A stretch of 64,000 nucleotides of DNA from Sandarakinorhabdus glacialis (lineage in GTDB: Bacteria > Pseudomonadota > Alphaproteobacteria > Sphingomonadales > Sphingomonadaceae), in the NCBI RefSeq assembly GCF_014643455.1, contig NZ_BMJM01000006.1, forward strand, positions 1 through 64,000, written 5' to 3'. Shown here in pieces: positions 26,804 to 36,120 of this stretch. Made by a program: the position numbers and the translations under genes. Every line of letters begins with the position of its first letter. The stretch's first letter is position 1. Below the pieces are notes generated by a model that saw only the letters and a list, made by a program, of their open reading frames with translations, was not told where the DNA came from and made no database searches.

Positions 26804-28165
26804 ATGACGTATTTCGCTGACTTCGGCCTTGCCGAACCCATCTCGCGTGCCTTGTCCGACAAGGGCTATACCGAGCCGACCCCCATCCAGACCCAGTCGA
26901 TCCCGCCCGTCCTCGACGGCCGCGACATCTGCGGCATCGCCCAGACCGGCACCGGCAAGACCGCGGCATTCGCGCTGCCGATGCTGCATCGCCTGGCTGC
27001 CAACCCCAAGCACCGCCTCAAATACGCAACCCGCGCACTGGTGCTGGCGCCGACGCGCGAGCTCGTCTCGCAGATTGCCCAGTCGTTCACCGACTATGGC
27101 AAGTACATGAAGCTGTCGGTGACGACGGTGTTCGGCGGCGTGCCGATCCCGCGCCAGGAACGCGCCATGTCACAGGGTGTCGATGTCGTCGTCGCCACGC
27201 CGGGCCGCCTGCTCGATCTCGTCGAGCGCGGCAGCCTCGACCTCAAATATGTCGAGATCCTCGTCCTTGACGAAGCCGACCAGATGCTCGATCTCGGGTT
27301 CATCCATGATCTCAAGCGCATCGTCGGCCTGCTGCCCCGTCAGCGCCAGACCCTGTTCTTCTCGGCAACGATGCCCAAGGCGATCGAAGACCTTGCCGCG
27401 CGTTACCTGACCAACCCGGTCAAGGTCGCCGTCAAGCCCGCCGCCACCACCGCCGAGCGCGTCGAACAGGCCGTCATCCACGTCAACCAGGCCGAAAAGC
27501 CGGCGTTGCTTCAGCTTGTCCTGCGCGACCAGTCGATCGACCGCGCGCTGGTGTTCAGCCGCACCAAGCACGGCGCCGACCGCATCGTCCGCCAGCTCGG
27601 CAATGCCGGCATCGTCGCCGAGGCGATCCACGGCAACAAGAGCCAACCGCAGCGCGAACGTGCGCTGGCGGCGTTCAAGGCCGGCACCTGCAAGGTGCTG
27701 GTGGCAACCGATATCGCCGCGCGCGGTATCGACGTGACCGGCGTCTCGCACGTCATCAACTATGAACTGCCCAACGTGCCGGAATCATACGTCCACCGCA
27801 TCGGCCGTACCGCACGCGCCGGCCGCGAAGGCCAGGCCATCGCGTTCTGCGCCGAGGACGAACGGCCGTTCCTGCGCGATATCGAAAAGCTGATTCGCCA
27901 GAAGATCACCGTGCTGGCACTGCCCGCCGACTTCCGCGCTGCCGTCGTGGCTGCGCAAAAGGTCGAGCGCGCCGCACCGCCGGCACCCCGCGAGGAAGAA
28001 CGCCGCGACTTCGGCGCGCGTCGTCCTTCGGGTGGTGGTCGTCCGGGCCGCGATCCGCGCGCCCAGGTCACCCCGCACCGTGGTTCGGGCGGCGGTCGCC
28101 AGGACCAGGGCCGCTCGAGCGCCGGCACCGGCGGCAAGGGCGGTGGCGGCTATCGCGGTCGCTAA
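26804..28165 (+). CDS. DEAD-box ATP-dependent RNA helicase (RhlE-like)
   Basis: A 453-residue RNA helicase. Motifs in order: Q (TPIQTQSIP), I (AQTGTGKT), Ia (PTRELVSQIA), Ib (TPGRLLD), II (DEAD, 156-159), III (SAT), V (ATDIAARGIDV) and VI (HRIGRTARAG). The tail from about 395 is basic and Gly/Arg-rich, as in RhlE proteins that bind rRNA. The ATG at 26804 (MTYFADFGL) is chosen because the upstream extension is unrelated. A strong terminator follows. Confidence 0.93.
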   Translation: MTYFADFGLAEPISRALSDKGYTEPTPIQTQSIPPVLDGRDICGIAQTGTGKTAAFALPMLHRLAANPKHRLKYATRALVLAPTRELVSQIAQSFTDYGKYMKLSVTTVFGGVPIPRQERAMSQGVDVVVATPGRLLDLVERGSLDLKYVEILVLDEADQMLDLGFIHDLKRIVGLLPRQRQTLFFSATMPKAIEDLAARYLTNPVKVAVKPAATTAERVEQAVIHVNQAEKPALLQLVLRDQSIDRALVFSRTKHGADRIVRQLGNAGIVAEAIHGNKSQPQRERALAAFKAGTCKVLVATDIAARGIDVTGVSHVINYELPNVPESYVHRIGRTARAGREGQAIAFCAEDERPFLRDIEKLIRQKITVLALPADFRAAVVAAQKVERAAPPAPREEERRDFGARRPSGGGRPGRDPRAQVTPHRGSGGGRQDQGRSSAGTGGKGGGGYRGR

Positions 28166-28185
28166 GGTCTCGTAATCGAACGACA

Positions 28186-28219
28186 AAAAAGGCGCCGTCC
28201 GCAAGGGTGGCGCCTTTTT
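28186..28219 (+). terminator. Rho-independent terminator of the helicase gene
   Basis: AAAAAGGCGCC pairs with GGCGCCTTTTT around a 12-nt loop, 20 bp after the helicase stop. The A/T arms make it potentially active in both directions, serving also the minus-strand DUF2171 side. Confidence 0.9.
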
Positions 28220-28346
28220 CTTTGGTTGTTCTGTCCTACATCGACAAAATCCGCTATCACTTTTGTACCAGATCGGATCGACCCACCGGCGAGAAAGGAA
28301 ACTGCCGAAAGCGGAAAGTGTGGAAAATGTTAACCTATGAAGGAGA

Positions 28347-28595
28347 TCAAAGGGCTTCGCCGCCCTCTTCCTCCTCGAAGGTGATCGCCACATCGGCATT
28401 GGCCGACAGCCGCACGACGTCGTCGACATTGGCGACCAGGCCGAGCGAAATATAGTGATGATGGCCCTTGTGCGAGCCCGACCCGCTATCGGCCTTGGTC
28501 AACTTGATGCGGTCGCCCTTAACATGGTCGACCGTCCCGACATGGACGCCATCGGCACCGATGACGTCCATGTGCTCGCGGATATTGTCATGCAT
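28347..28595 (-). CDS. DUF2171 domain protein
   Basis: An 82-residue cytoplasmic protein with a PRC-barrel-like pattern: [28 protein letters not shown], a His-rich turn ([15 protein letters not shown]) and an acidic C-terminus. DUF2171 proteins are widespread in sphingomonads, often stress-related, with no established function. It is a single gene downstream of the cyclophilin on the same strand. Confidence 0.85.
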   Translation of the reverse strand: MHDNIREHMDVIGADGVHVGTVDHVKGDRIKLTKADSGSGSHKGHHHYISLGLVANVDDVVRLSANADVAITFEEEEGGEAL

Positions 28596-28656
28596 GAGTG
28601 TTGCTCCGGTTGAAACGCGTCTCGGTTCAACGCGGAGGCAACGGCATGGCTGCCTA

Positions 28657-29112
28657 TCAGGCAGCGCGGGCCTTGAGGATCTTGCCGGGCGTCTTCGGCG
28701 GCTGGCCAACGGGAAGGGCATCGACATGTTCCATGCCTTCGCTGACTTCGCCCCAGACCGTGTACTGGCCATCGAGGAAGCTCGAATCAGCGTTGCAGAT
28801 AAAGAACTGGCTGTTGGCGCTATCGGGGTTCGACGACCGCGCCATCGAAGCGACGCCGCGCTTGTGCGGCGCGTTAGAGAACTCGGCCTTCAGGTCGGGC
28901 TTTTTCGATCCGCCCATGCCGGTCCCGGTCGGGCAACCGCCCTGTGCCATGAAGCCGGGGATGACACGGTGAAAGGTCAGGCCGTCGTAGAAACCATCGT
29001 TCGCCAGCTCGGCGATACGGGCAACATGGCCCGGCGCGATGTCGGGACGCAGCTTGATAACGACGTCGCCGCCATCAAGGGTCAGCGTCAGTGTCGTCGG
29101 GGAATCAGTCAT
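28657..29112 (-). CDS. Cyclophilin-type peptidyl-prolyl cis-trans isomerase
   Basis: A 151-residue cytoplasmic cyclophilin without a signal peptide. Active-site blocks are [29 protein letters not shown] and the Trp-containing YTVWGEV. It catalyses prolyl cis-trans isomerisation. The second cyclophilin usually adjacent in bacteria is absent. It lies downstream of the thioesterase gene on the same strand. Confidence 0.95.
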   Translation of the reverse strand: MTDSPTTLTLTLDGGDVVIKLRPDIAPGHVARIAELANDGFYDGLTFHRVIPGFMAQGGCPTGTGMGGSKKPDLKAEFSNAPHKRGVASMARSSNPDSANSQFFICNADSSFLDGQYTVWGEVSEGMEHVDALPVGQPPKTPGKILKARAA

Positions 29113-29139
29113 CTTAAAGTCTCCAAGGGGTCGCGCGTC

Positions 29140-29571
29140 CTAGCCCCTAAGCGGAAAAGCCTCAAGCCGTGTCCGCAGTTCCGCCGGCAACGGTGCCGGC
29201 CCAATCTCGCCGCGGTGAACAAGGACCGAATCGCAGAGCGCGATGCAGGCGCCGTCCTGGAACATGCCCATCAGGCTGCGAAAGCTGGTTCGTCCAATAT
29301 CGCCAACGGCATAGGTCATCGTCACCGGCGCCGGATACGCACCCTCGCCAAGGAAATCGACCGACACATGCGCCACGAGGTAGTGCGGCCGCGGCATTGG
29401 CTTGGCGGCCGCGATCATCTGCCAGTTGAAGCGAATCCGCGCTTCCTCGAAAAAGCGGGTGATGGCGACGTTGTTCAGGTGGCGATTGACGTCCATGTCG
29501 GCAAAGCGCGTCTCCATCGTCACCGTCCATGGGTACGCCTCCATGGCCCGGCGGCGCGGGTCGTTCCTCAT
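29140..29571 (-). CDS. Acyl-CoA thioesterase (hot-dog fold, 4HBT family)
   Basis: A 143-residue hot-dog protein with the 4HBT-type segment ETRFADMDVNRHLNNVAITR carrying the catalytic Asp, followed by the long hot-dog helix FFEEARIRFNW. It should hydrolyse acyl-CoA thioesters. Its start overlaps the P450 stop (ATGA), so it belongs to the crotonase-P450-thioesterase unit, possibly acting on P450-derived acyl-CoA intermediates. Confidence 0.88.
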   Translation of the reverse strand: MRNDPRRRAMEAYPWTVTMETRFADMDVNRHLNNVAITRFFEEARIRFNWQMIAAAKPMPRPHYLVAHVSVDFLGEGAYPAPVTMTYAVGDIGRTSFRSLMGMFQDGACIALCDSVLVHRGEIGPAPLPAELRTRLEAFPLRG

Positions 29572-30893
29572 CGCATTTTATACTTTATCGGCAGTGTCTT
29601 GAGCCCCGAGACGAAATTGGCGATCGAGTTCTTCGGCTCGCCAGCAAGTGCGATACTCTCGAGACGTGGCAGCAATTCGGCAAACAGCAGCCGGATCTCG
29701 AGACGCGCGAGATGAAGTCCCAGGCACATATGGACGCCGTTGCCGAACGCCGTCTGGGCATTCGGCGAGCGATCGACCTTGAACGAAAACGGATCGGCAA
29801 AGGCCCGTTCGTCGCGGTTTCCCGACCAGTAGAAGATGCCGAGCCCGTCGCCGGCGCGGATCATTTTCCCGTTGAGTTCCGTGTCTTCGCTTGCGGTTCG
29901 CATGAAATGCTTCACCGGGGTCACCCAGCGGATCATCTCCTCGACAGCGCTCGGGATCAGCGACGGATCGGCCTTGAGCTTGGCAAGCTGCTCGGGATTG
30001 CGGATCAACTGTTCGAGGCCGCCGGACGCCGTCGAGCTTGTCGTGTCATGCCCGGCGGTGGCGGTAATGACGTAATAGCTCATCGCCTCGCGGTCGCCGA
30101 TCGGCGCACCGTCGACCATGCCGTTGGCGATGATCGTCGACAGATCGTCACGCGGATTGGCGCGGCGATCGGCAGTAATTGCGCCGAAATAAGCGAAATA
30201 TTCCTGCGCAAGCTGGAAGAGATCGACCTGGGGGTTGCCGCTGCCGGCCTGCATGCCGGCGCCCGTGGTAATCAGCTTGGACCGGGCAACGACGTCGGGA
30301 TCCTGTGCGCCGAACAGCTCCTGCGTCATTCGCAGCATCATCGGTTCGTCGGATTCGGGAATGCCGAGGATGCGCATGATGACCCGCAGCGGGTAGAACA
30401 GCGCGACTTCATTGACGAAATCGCACTCGCCGCCCATCGCCGCCATGCGATCGACATGGTCCTTGGCGACGGCGCTGATCATCGGTTCGAGCTTGCGCAG
30501 GTTAGCCGGCAGGAACCAGTCATGGGTGAGGCGGCGCAGCTTCATGTGAAGGGGGTCGTCGAGATCGACCAAGCTGCGGAACAAATGGGTGTCGCCCACG
30601 GTGTCGAGGGTCCATTTTTCGGCTTCGGCGGGGGCGAGGTAGGTGCGCTTGCTGTTGATGAAGCGGCTGTTGGCCTTGCTGACGGTGGTGATATCGGCGT
30701 GACGGGTGATCGCCCAGAACGGCCGATAGCCGGTCGGTTCGCACCAATGGACCGGGTCTTCGTCGCGCAAGCGGTTGTAAACGTTATGGACGCTGCCATC
30801 GGCGGTTGCTTGCGGGTTGACGAGGATATTGTCTTCCGAGGCGCGGTCGAAGCCGGGAAAGGGCATGACGGGATCGGCGAAGGCGGTGGCCAT
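29568..30893 (-). CDS. Cytochrome P450
   Basis: A 441-residue soluble bacterial P450. The I-helix oxygen motif is AGHDTTSS, the K-helix ExxR is in EEMIRW, and the heme-ligand loop is FGNGVHMCLG with the axial Cys. It resembles the CYP groups of sphingomonads and mycobacteria that hydroxylate terpenoid, steroid or fatty chains, but I cannot assign a subfamily. No ferredoxin is adjacent. It lies between a crotonase and a thioesterase on one transcript, pointing to degradation of a lipid-like substrate. Confidence 0.93.
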   Translation of the reverse strand: MATAFADPVMPFPGFDRASEDNILVNPQATADGSVHNVYNRLRDEDPVHWCEPTGYRPFWAITRHADITTVSKANSRFINSKRTYLAPAEAEKWTLDTVGDTHLFRSLVDLDDPLHMKLRRLTHDWFLPANLRKLEPMISAVAKDHVDRMAAMGGECDFVNEVALFYPLRVIMRILGIPESDEPMMLRMTQELFGAQDPDVVARSKLITTGAGMQAGSGNPQVDLFQLAQEYFAYFGAITADRRANPRDDLSTIIANGMVDGAPIGDREAMSYYVITATAGHDTTSSTASGGLEQLIRNPEQLAKLKADPSLIPSAVEEMIRWVTPVKHFMRTASEDTELNGKMIRAGDGLGIFYWSGNRDERAFADPFSFKVDRSPNAQTAFGNGVHMCLGLHLARLEIRLLFAELLPRLESIALAGEPKNSIANFVSGLKTLPIKYKMR

Positions 30894-30905
30894 GGCGGTG
30901 GTCCC

Positions 30906-31682
30906 TTACTGGCTGCGGCCGCGGGCCTGAACGGCGGCGCGGGCGGTTTCGACGGCGTCGGCGGAGACTTTGGAATTGGCTGCGATCGAACGTTGGGCTT
31001 CGAGCGCCATGCCGTCCAAAAACGTCATGCCATATCCGTCGTTTATCAGCGATTTGTAGGAAGCGCTGAAGGCGGGATCGATGGTGGCCATGTCGGCTGC
31101 GAGGCGCTGGGCGATTGGCAGGAGTTCGTGGGGGGCGACGACGCGGTTGACGAGACCCCAGGCGCAAGCTGTTGCAGCGTCGAGAAAATTCCCGGTGAGC
31201 GAGAGTTCGCGGGCGCGGTATGGCCCGATCAGGCGGGAGAGTTTCTGGCTGAGGCCCCAACCCGGCATGATGCCGACCCGGGCGTGTGTGTCGGCGAAAC
31301 GGGCGCGGTCGCTGGCGATGAGCACGTCGCAGGCCAGGGCGAGTTCGAAACCGCCGGTGATGGCGACGCCGTTGATGGCGCCGACGCACGGTTTTGTCAG
31401 CAATTCTATGGCCTTGACCGGGTTGTCGTCGGGGCCGGCGGCGTTTGCGGCACCTAGGCCCTCGCTGCCGAGTTCCTTCAGGTCGAGACCGGCGGTGAAG
31501 GCGCGGTCGCCGGACCCGGTGAGGACGACGACCCGAATGTTTTCATCGGCTTCGAGGTCGCGCATGGCGGCGGCAAGGGCGCTGCGCATGGCGCGGGACA
31601 GGGCGTTCATGGCGTCGGGGCGATTGAGCGTCACGGTGGCGACCGGGCCATCGCGTTCAATGATTACAACGTCTTGTGACAT
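30906..31682 (-). CDS. Enoyl-CoA hydratase/isomerase (crotonase family)
   Basis: A 258-residue crotonase. Oxyanion-hole segments are DRAFTAGLDLKEL and ITGGFELALACD; MPGWGLSQKLSRLIG follows in the usual place for this family. It probably hydrates or isomerises an enoyl-CoA. It is first in the crotonase-P450-thioesterase run, with 12 bp to the P450 gene. Confidence 0.9.
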   Translation of the reverse strand: MSQDVVIIERDGPVATVTLNRPDAMNALSRAMRSALAAAMRDLEADENIRVVVLTGSGDRAFTAGLDLKELGSEGLGAANAAGPDDNPVKAIELLTKPCVGAINGVAITGGFELALACDVLIASDRARFADTHARVGIMPGWGLSQKLSRLIGPYRARELSLTGNFLDAATACAWGLVNRVVAPHELLPIAQRLAADMATIDPAFSASYKSLINDGYGMTFLDGMALEAQRSIAANSKVSADAVETARAAVQARGRSQ

Positions 31683-31743
31683 GATAGAGTCCCTCTTTTT
31701 GGCACCCTAGCGGAATTGCGAAACCTTTGTCCTGTCGTTGCAG

Positions 31744-32283
31744 CTAGGGACGGCGCCTGAGGATCAGGTAGAAGGCGCCGCCGCCGCCGTGGCGGGGGTG
31801 GGCGGGGCGCAGCGCGGCGATGCGGCTGCGGTGGTTTCCGGTTTCAAGCCAGTGGCTTAGCTCGGCTCGGATGCGGCCCGGGCGATCGGCGCGGCCCTTG
31901 CCGGTAACGATGAGGATGATGCGTTCGCCGTCGCTGCTGGCGATTTCGAGCGCCATTTCGAGGAGTTCGTGGGCGGTGGCGAGGGTATGGCCGTGGAGGT
32001 CGATGACGCGGTCGGGGCGGATGTCGCCCTGGCGCAAACGGCGGTCCCAGCCGCCATCGAGGGTGGCGGTGGTGACGGGGATTTGTGGTGTCTTGGGGAC
32101 TGTCGCGGGACGTTCGGCGGGTGGTTTTGCCCTCGGGATGGGACGCGGCGGGGTCTTGGCCGGTATTTTTGCGGCGGGTTCAGGGATAGTTTCGGGAGCT
32201 GGCGCTTTTGGGTGGAGCGGGCGCACGGTTGCGGCGACCCGCGACCAGAGCGCGTGTTCGTGCGCCGACAGGCGGCGCCGCAT
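31744..32283 (-). CDS. Smr domain protein
   Basis: A 179-residue protein with a Pro/Ala-rich variable N-terminus (about 20-75) and a C-terminal Smr domain. The latter shows the conserved VIDLHGHTLATA, the TGKG loop (VTGKGRADRPG) and GGGGAFYLILRR. Smr domains are nucleases linked to DNA repair, or to ribosome-collision rescue when alone. It starts 1 bp downstream of mltA, an order common in alphaproteobacteria. Confidence 0.9.
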   Translation of the reverse strand: MRRRLSAHEHALWSRVAATVRPLHPKAPAPETIPEPAAKIPAKTPPRPIPRAKPPAERPATVPKTPQIPVTTATLDGGWDRRLRQGDIRPDRVIDLHGHTLATAHELLEMALEIASSDGERIILIVTGKGRADRPGRIRAELSHWLETGNHRSRIAALRPAHPRHGGGGAFYLILRRRP

Positions 32284-32284
32284 T

Positions 32285-33490
32285 CTAGCGGCCGGTCTGG
32301 CCCAGTCGCGCCGCGGCGGCGACCGGGATCAGGACGAGGACGCGGGCCTCCGCCGATTGGGCACCGGCTTCGGCGCGGGCGGCGGCGCCGGCGCCGCGGA
32401 ACAGGTCGATGCGGTTGGCGCCCTTGATCGCGCCGCCGGTGTCCTGCGCGACCATTATCGCCGCCAACGGGATATTGCCGGGCAGGGTGGTGGTGACCAG
32501 CAGCGGCGCGCCCAATGGGATGAACAACGTGTCGGCGGCGACAGAGACTTGCGGGGTGACGGCGATGCCCATCGCGCCGATCGGGCCGTCGCCGATGACT
32601 TCGCGGAAGAACACGACGCTGGGATTGGCCGCGAGCAGGGCAGGGGCCTTGGCGGGGTTGGCGCGCAGCCAGGCGAGGATCGAGTCCATGCTGACGCCGC
32701 CCTTTTGCAGGTCGCCGCGATCGAGCAGCACCTTGCCGATGGCGACATAGTCGCGGCCGTTCTGAGTGTCGTAGCCGATCCGCATGATCTTGCCGCCCGG
32801 CAGCTTCAGGCGGCCCGAACCCTGGATTTCGAGGAAGAACGCCTCGTAGGGGTCGGCGGCCCAGGCGAGTTCGAGCGACTTGTCGGCAAGGGCGCCTGCC
32901 ATGACGTCGGCGCGGGTGTGATAGGGGACCAGCGCCCTGCCGTCGACACGCCCGCGCAGCTTGCGGCCCTTGAGGTCCTTGGCGAAGTCACCGAGGTCGA
33001 CTTCGACGAGATCGGGCGGGCGGCGGTAGAAGGGCGTGTAGCCCGGCTGGGCGGTGCGCGAGCCGGCGATCTCGGGCTCGTAATAGCCGGTCGAGAAGCC
33101 CTTGCCGGGTTCGGCGCCGATCGCGACGGCGCGGAAATTGTCGGTGAAGAAGCGTGCCGGATCGGTGGCGGTGGCGGCCGCGGCGCAGGCGGCGTCCCAG
33201 TCGCCGGGCGATGTCAGTCCGGTGCGGTCCTCGCGCTTTTTCAGCGAGGCGCAGCTTTTGCGAAAGGCGGGCAAGGCGGTGGCAGCAGCGGGAGCCGCGG
33301 TGAACGGCACGACTGTAACGGGCAGGTCAATGGCGCGGATGGTCTTGATCGGCGAGCCGGGCGGCGGGGGCGCCGGGGCGGTCGGCCGGGCCGGCGCGGC
33401 GGGGATCGTTGCCGGCTGCGGCGCGCAGGCGGCGGCCAGCAGCAGCGCGGCCAGCGCGAATCGGCTGCTGTAGGAAATGCGTGGCTTCAC
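32285..33490 (-). CDS. mltA: Membrane-bound lytic murein transglycosylase A
   Basis: A 401-residue outer-membrane lipoprotein that cleaves peptidoglycan glycan strands. The lipobox is LLLAAAC (Cys near 21). The MltA domain includes GYYEPEIAGSR, the later block ILAWLRANPAKAP and the 3D catalytic Asp in MVAQDTGGAIKGANRIDLFR (close to the C-terminus). I favour the GTG at 33490 (MKPRISYSS), which puts the signal peptide at the N-terminus, over an earlier in-frame ATG at 33520. Confidence 0.92.
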   Translation of the reverse strand: MKPRISYSSRFALAALLLAAACAPQPATIPAAPARPTAPAPPPPGSPIKTIRAIDLPVTVVPFTAAPAAATALPAFRKSCASLKKREDRTGLTSPGDWDAACAAAATATDPARFFTDNFRAVAIGAEPGKGFSTGYYEPEIAGSRTAQPGYTPFYRRPPDLVEVDLGDFAKDLKGRKLRGRVDGRALVPYHTRADVMAGALADKSLELAWAADPYEAFFLEIQGSGRLKLPGGKIMRIGYDTQNGRDYVAIGKVLLDRGDLQKGGVSMDSILAWLRANPAKAPALLAANPSVVFFREVIGDGPIGAMGIAVTPQVSVAADTLFIPLGAPLLVTTTLPGNIPLAAIMVAQDTGGAIKGANRIDLFRGAGAAARAEAGAQSAEARVLVLIPVAAAARLGQTGR

Positions 33491-33532
33491 TGCGGTGGTT
33501 GGTCGACCCTGCCCCCGCAAGGGGGCAGACGG

Positions 33533-34180
33533 TCAGTTGCCGGGGATGTTGTCGTCGTCGTCGGTGGCGATCAGCAACCACGCCGGATCGCCGCTGCCGA
33601 TGTGGCGGCTGAAGGTCCAGACGTCGTTAGTAGCCTCGGGCTCGCCATTGCCGGCAGCGACGCGGGCGTCGAAGCGGACGGTGACTTCGGCCATCTGGCC
33701 GATCATCTCGGCGCGGGTGATGGCTGCGCTGTCGACCGAGACCAGCTTGTTGTCGAGGCGGGCGCCTTCGCGTTCCTCGATGGCGGTGCCGAAGTTTTCG
33801 AGGATCTCGTCGGAAACCAGGCCCTCCATCGTGCCGGCGTTGCCCGACCAGAAACCTTCGAGAATCAAGCGGTAAGCCGCCTTGGCACCGCCGACGAAGC
33901 GTTCAGGATCAAAGCCTGAATCGACATCGGCGACTGCCTGGAGGGCCGGCGCGAGATCCTTGTCGGTGCCGGGGGGGACGGCGACGACGGCACTTTGCGG
34001 CAGGTCGAGGCCGCGCGTGACGGGCGCCGAGACGACCTCGGGCGCGCCGGGGCGAAAACTGTCGCCGACGGGGCGTTCATGGCCGGTGCGCTTGCCGAGC
34101 ACACTGACGAGGCGAAGGCCGATAAAACCGGCGAGCATGGCCAGCAATATGATTTCGATCCACGAGCTCCCGTCAGACAT
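33533..34180 (-). CDS. Tim44-domain membrane protein (TimA-like)
   Basis: A 215-residue protein with an N-terminal membrane anchor (about 8-26) and a C-terminal Tim44-like NTF2-fold domain (about 85-212, VGGAKAAYRLILEGFWSGN and later DVWTFSRHIGSGDPAWLL). Alphaproteobacterial relatives of mitochondrial Tim44 are found next to mltA, as here. The role in the inner membrane is unclear. Confidence 0.9.
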   Translation of the reverse strand: MSDGSSWIEIILLAMLAGFIGLRLVSVLGKRTGHERPVGDSFRPGAPEVVSAPVTRGLDLPQSAVVAVPPGTDKDLAPALQAVADVDSGFDPERFVGGAKAAYRLILEGFWSGNAGTMEGLVSDEILENFGTAIEEREGARLDNKLVSVDSAAITRAEMIGQMAEVTVRFDARVAAGNGEPEATNDVWTFSRHIGSGDPAWLLIATDDDDNIPGN

Positions 34181-34499
34181 GTTCTCGTACCTTCACTCAA
34201 TAACAACTTCATAGCAGGGAAGCCGTGCCATGGTCCACCTTCACGATACACGCGCGACAAAGGTGCGCGAGGGGCAGGCAATCGGGCGGGCCATCTTCTC
34301 GCGCGGCCTGCCGCATTGCAAGACCGTGATGAGGGAACGGCGGGGTGGGAGGGAGGTTGCGTCGGGAGCAGGCTTTTGTTTCGGCAGGGAGACACCTTGG
34401 TTCAGCTTTTCACGGGGAGGGCGGGCTACCCTCACCCGCTCGCCCGAGGGGCGAGTCGCCTCTCCCTTAAAGGGAGAGGCAAGAAAGAATGTCCCGGTG
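34181..34499. other. Intergenic region with a partial palindromic repeat
   Basis: 319 bp between the Tim44-like gene and the methyltransferase gene with no supportable gene. The segment 34435-34482 resembles one end of the dispersed palindromic family (CTCGCCCGAGGGGCGAGTCG, then CTCCCTTAAAGGGAG). Divergent promoters probably sit near 34180-34230. Confidence 0.5.
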
Positions 34500-35255
34500 T
34501 CAGCGTTTGCGAAGGTGGGCGTACATCGAGACAGTCATGTATTTGCGGAATGGTGGCAGGTCGGCGATCGGGCCGAAAATGCTGGCGACGGTCTGTTTCC
34601 AGCCGCCGGTGACGATGTTGCGGCGGAGCGAGACGATGTCGGCGGGGAGCGTCTTGAACATCGCTTCGAAATCGTCGGGCGTTGCCTTGTTGAAGCCGGC
34701 GTCGAAAGCGTCGGCATAGCGTTTGCCCGAGGTGGCTTCCATGGCATCGAGGACGGCCTTGTCGCCGAAGATCAGATGATGCCAGGGCAGGCGGGTGATC
34801 GGATAGCCGTGGTGGCCGAACGGCGAATACCAGAGCGGGCTGAAGCCGAAATACATGTCGGCGCCGGGCTTGGCGCGGTCGGCGACGGCGCGGGTGACTT
34901 CGCCCAAGGGCATGACATGCTCGAGGGTGTTCTGCGAGACGATGACATCGAAGCTGCCGACGTCGAGGGTGCGGATGTCGGCGGCGTACATCTTGACGCG
35001 GTCGCCATAGGGGGCGAGGCGCTCGGCGCCATAGGCGACGGCATATTCGGAGATATCGACGCCGACGACCTCGGCGGCGCCATTGTCGATCAGCCGCTGG
35101 ACCATGCCGCCCGTGCCGCAGCCGAAATCGAGGACGCGCTTGCCCTTGAGGGGTGGCACACCGCCGAAACGGCGCCAGTATTCGAAGGTCGAATCGAGGT
35201 GGTTTTCAAAGACGATCGACCGGTCTTTGGTGCGGACGGTCTTGGTGGCGGCCAT
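34500..35255 (-). CDS. Class I SAM-dependent methyltransferase
   Basis: A 251-residue methyltransferase. Motif I is VLDFGCGTGGMVQRLID; motif II is VVGVDISEYAV; post-motifs include YAADIRTLD and DVIVSQNTLEHVMPLGE. Substrate unknown; the fold fits small-molecule or sugar/lipid methylation. It stands alone on its strand with spacers on both sides. Confidence 0.88.
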   Translation of the reverse strand: MAATKTVRTKDRSIVFENHLDSTFEYWRRFGGVPPLKGKRVLDFGCGTGGMVQRLIDNGAAEVVGVDISEYAVAYGAERLAPYGDRVKMYAADIRTLDVGSFDVIVSQNTLEHVMPLGEVTRAVADRAKPGADMYFGFSPLWYSPFGHHGYPITRLPWHHLIFGDKAVLDAMEATSGKRYADAFDAGFNKATPDDFEAMFKTLPADIVSLRRNIVTGGWKQTVASIFGPIADLPPFRKYMTVSMYAHLRKR

Positions 35256-35441
35256 GCAAAACCCTCGTCAGGATGGACGGGCGGTTCGTCGACACCATGG
35301 GGCGACTGCCCGAACGCCCGGAATTCATAAAGCAATTGCAACTGTTTCAACGCGATTGGGTGCAACGCAGCATGGAGTGCCAAGCCTGACCGTGGGTGTC
35401 AAGCAAAGGCGACCACCGGGTCGTGGTTCCCGGATCGAAGA

Positions 35442-35528
35442 TGGTGCGGACGGCGGGACTCGAACCCGCACTCCCTATCGGAAAGCAGATTTTAAGTCTG
35501 CTGCGTCTACCGGTTTCGCCACGTCCGC
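35442..35528 (-). tRNA. tRNA-Leu (UAA)
   Basis: 87 nt including an encoded CCA end (TGGT at 35442-35445 on the plus strand). The acceptor stem GCGGACG/CGTCCGC is perfect. The anticodon loop CTTAAAA within a GCAGA/TCTGC stem gives UAA. There is a long variable arm, as expected for Leu. Confidence 0.95.
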
Positions 35529-35562
35529 TTGTTGGGGTTTTGTCGGGAAGGGCAGGCTGCCC

Positions 35563-35608
35563 TCTCCCCGCTCGCCTCAGGGGCGAGTCGCCCTCTCCCC
35601 AAGAGGTG
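35563..35608. repeat. Partial copy of the dispersed palindromic repeat
   Basis: CTCGCCTCAGGGGCGAGTCG and adjacent CTCTCCCC...GAGGTGAGG form a short hairpin. It is nearly the same as the copy at 34435-34482 and as the ends of the long copies at 41818, 54610 and 59397. Confidence 0.55.
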
Positions 35609-35650
35609 AGGGTAGATAGCCCCTGCCGCTGCAAAGCGGGATACGGACGC

Positions 35651-35932
35651 TTACGCTACGTTGAGGCGTTCGCGCAATTCCTTGCCGGGCTTGAAATACG
35701 GCACGCGCTTGGCTTCGACGGCGACGGCGTTGCCGGTGCGCGGGTTGCGGCCGGTGCGGGCATCGCGGCCGCGGGTCGAGAAGGCGCCGAAGCCGCGCAG
35801 CTCGACGCGGCGACCTTCGGCGAGGGCGTTGCTAATTTCCTCGAAGACCGTCGCGACGATGCGTTCGACGTCGCGCATGGTCAGATGCGGATTGGTTTCG
35901 GCGACGATAGTAACAAGTTCGGACCTGATCAT
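35651..35932 (-). CDS. ihfB: Integration host factor subunit beta
   Basis: A 93-residue HU/IHF-family DNA-bending protein. It starts [12 protein letters not shown] and has the signature [20 protein letters not shown] with the DNA-intercalating arm proline region. It lies downstream of rpsA on the same strand, the usual ihfB position. It acts as a heterodimer with IhfA. Confidence 0.94.
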   Translation of the reverse strand: MIRSELVTIVAETNPHLTMRDVERIVATVFEEISNALAEGRRVELRGFGAFSTRGRDARTGRNPRTGNAVAVEAKRVPYFKPGKELRERLNVA

Positions 35933-36120
35933 TTTTTCATCCTGTCCCGGCCCACAAAAAGAAGATTTTGGGCCACCCCTGGTACCGGGGACTCTAGCCC
36001 CACCGAACCGGCGGTCAAGACTGAATGAAGAATTCCAGTAACTAATATGGAGGGATATGAACGATTTCGCCCCCGCCTGTCTCCAGGCGAGGGCGAATTG
36101 TACGTTAGCGAGCCGTTATC

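Noticed and set aside
28596-28650. GTTGAA...TTCAAC dyad before the DUF2171 gene as a stress promoter
   Set aside because: Lacks GGAAC and correct spacing; kept only as an unassigned dyad.
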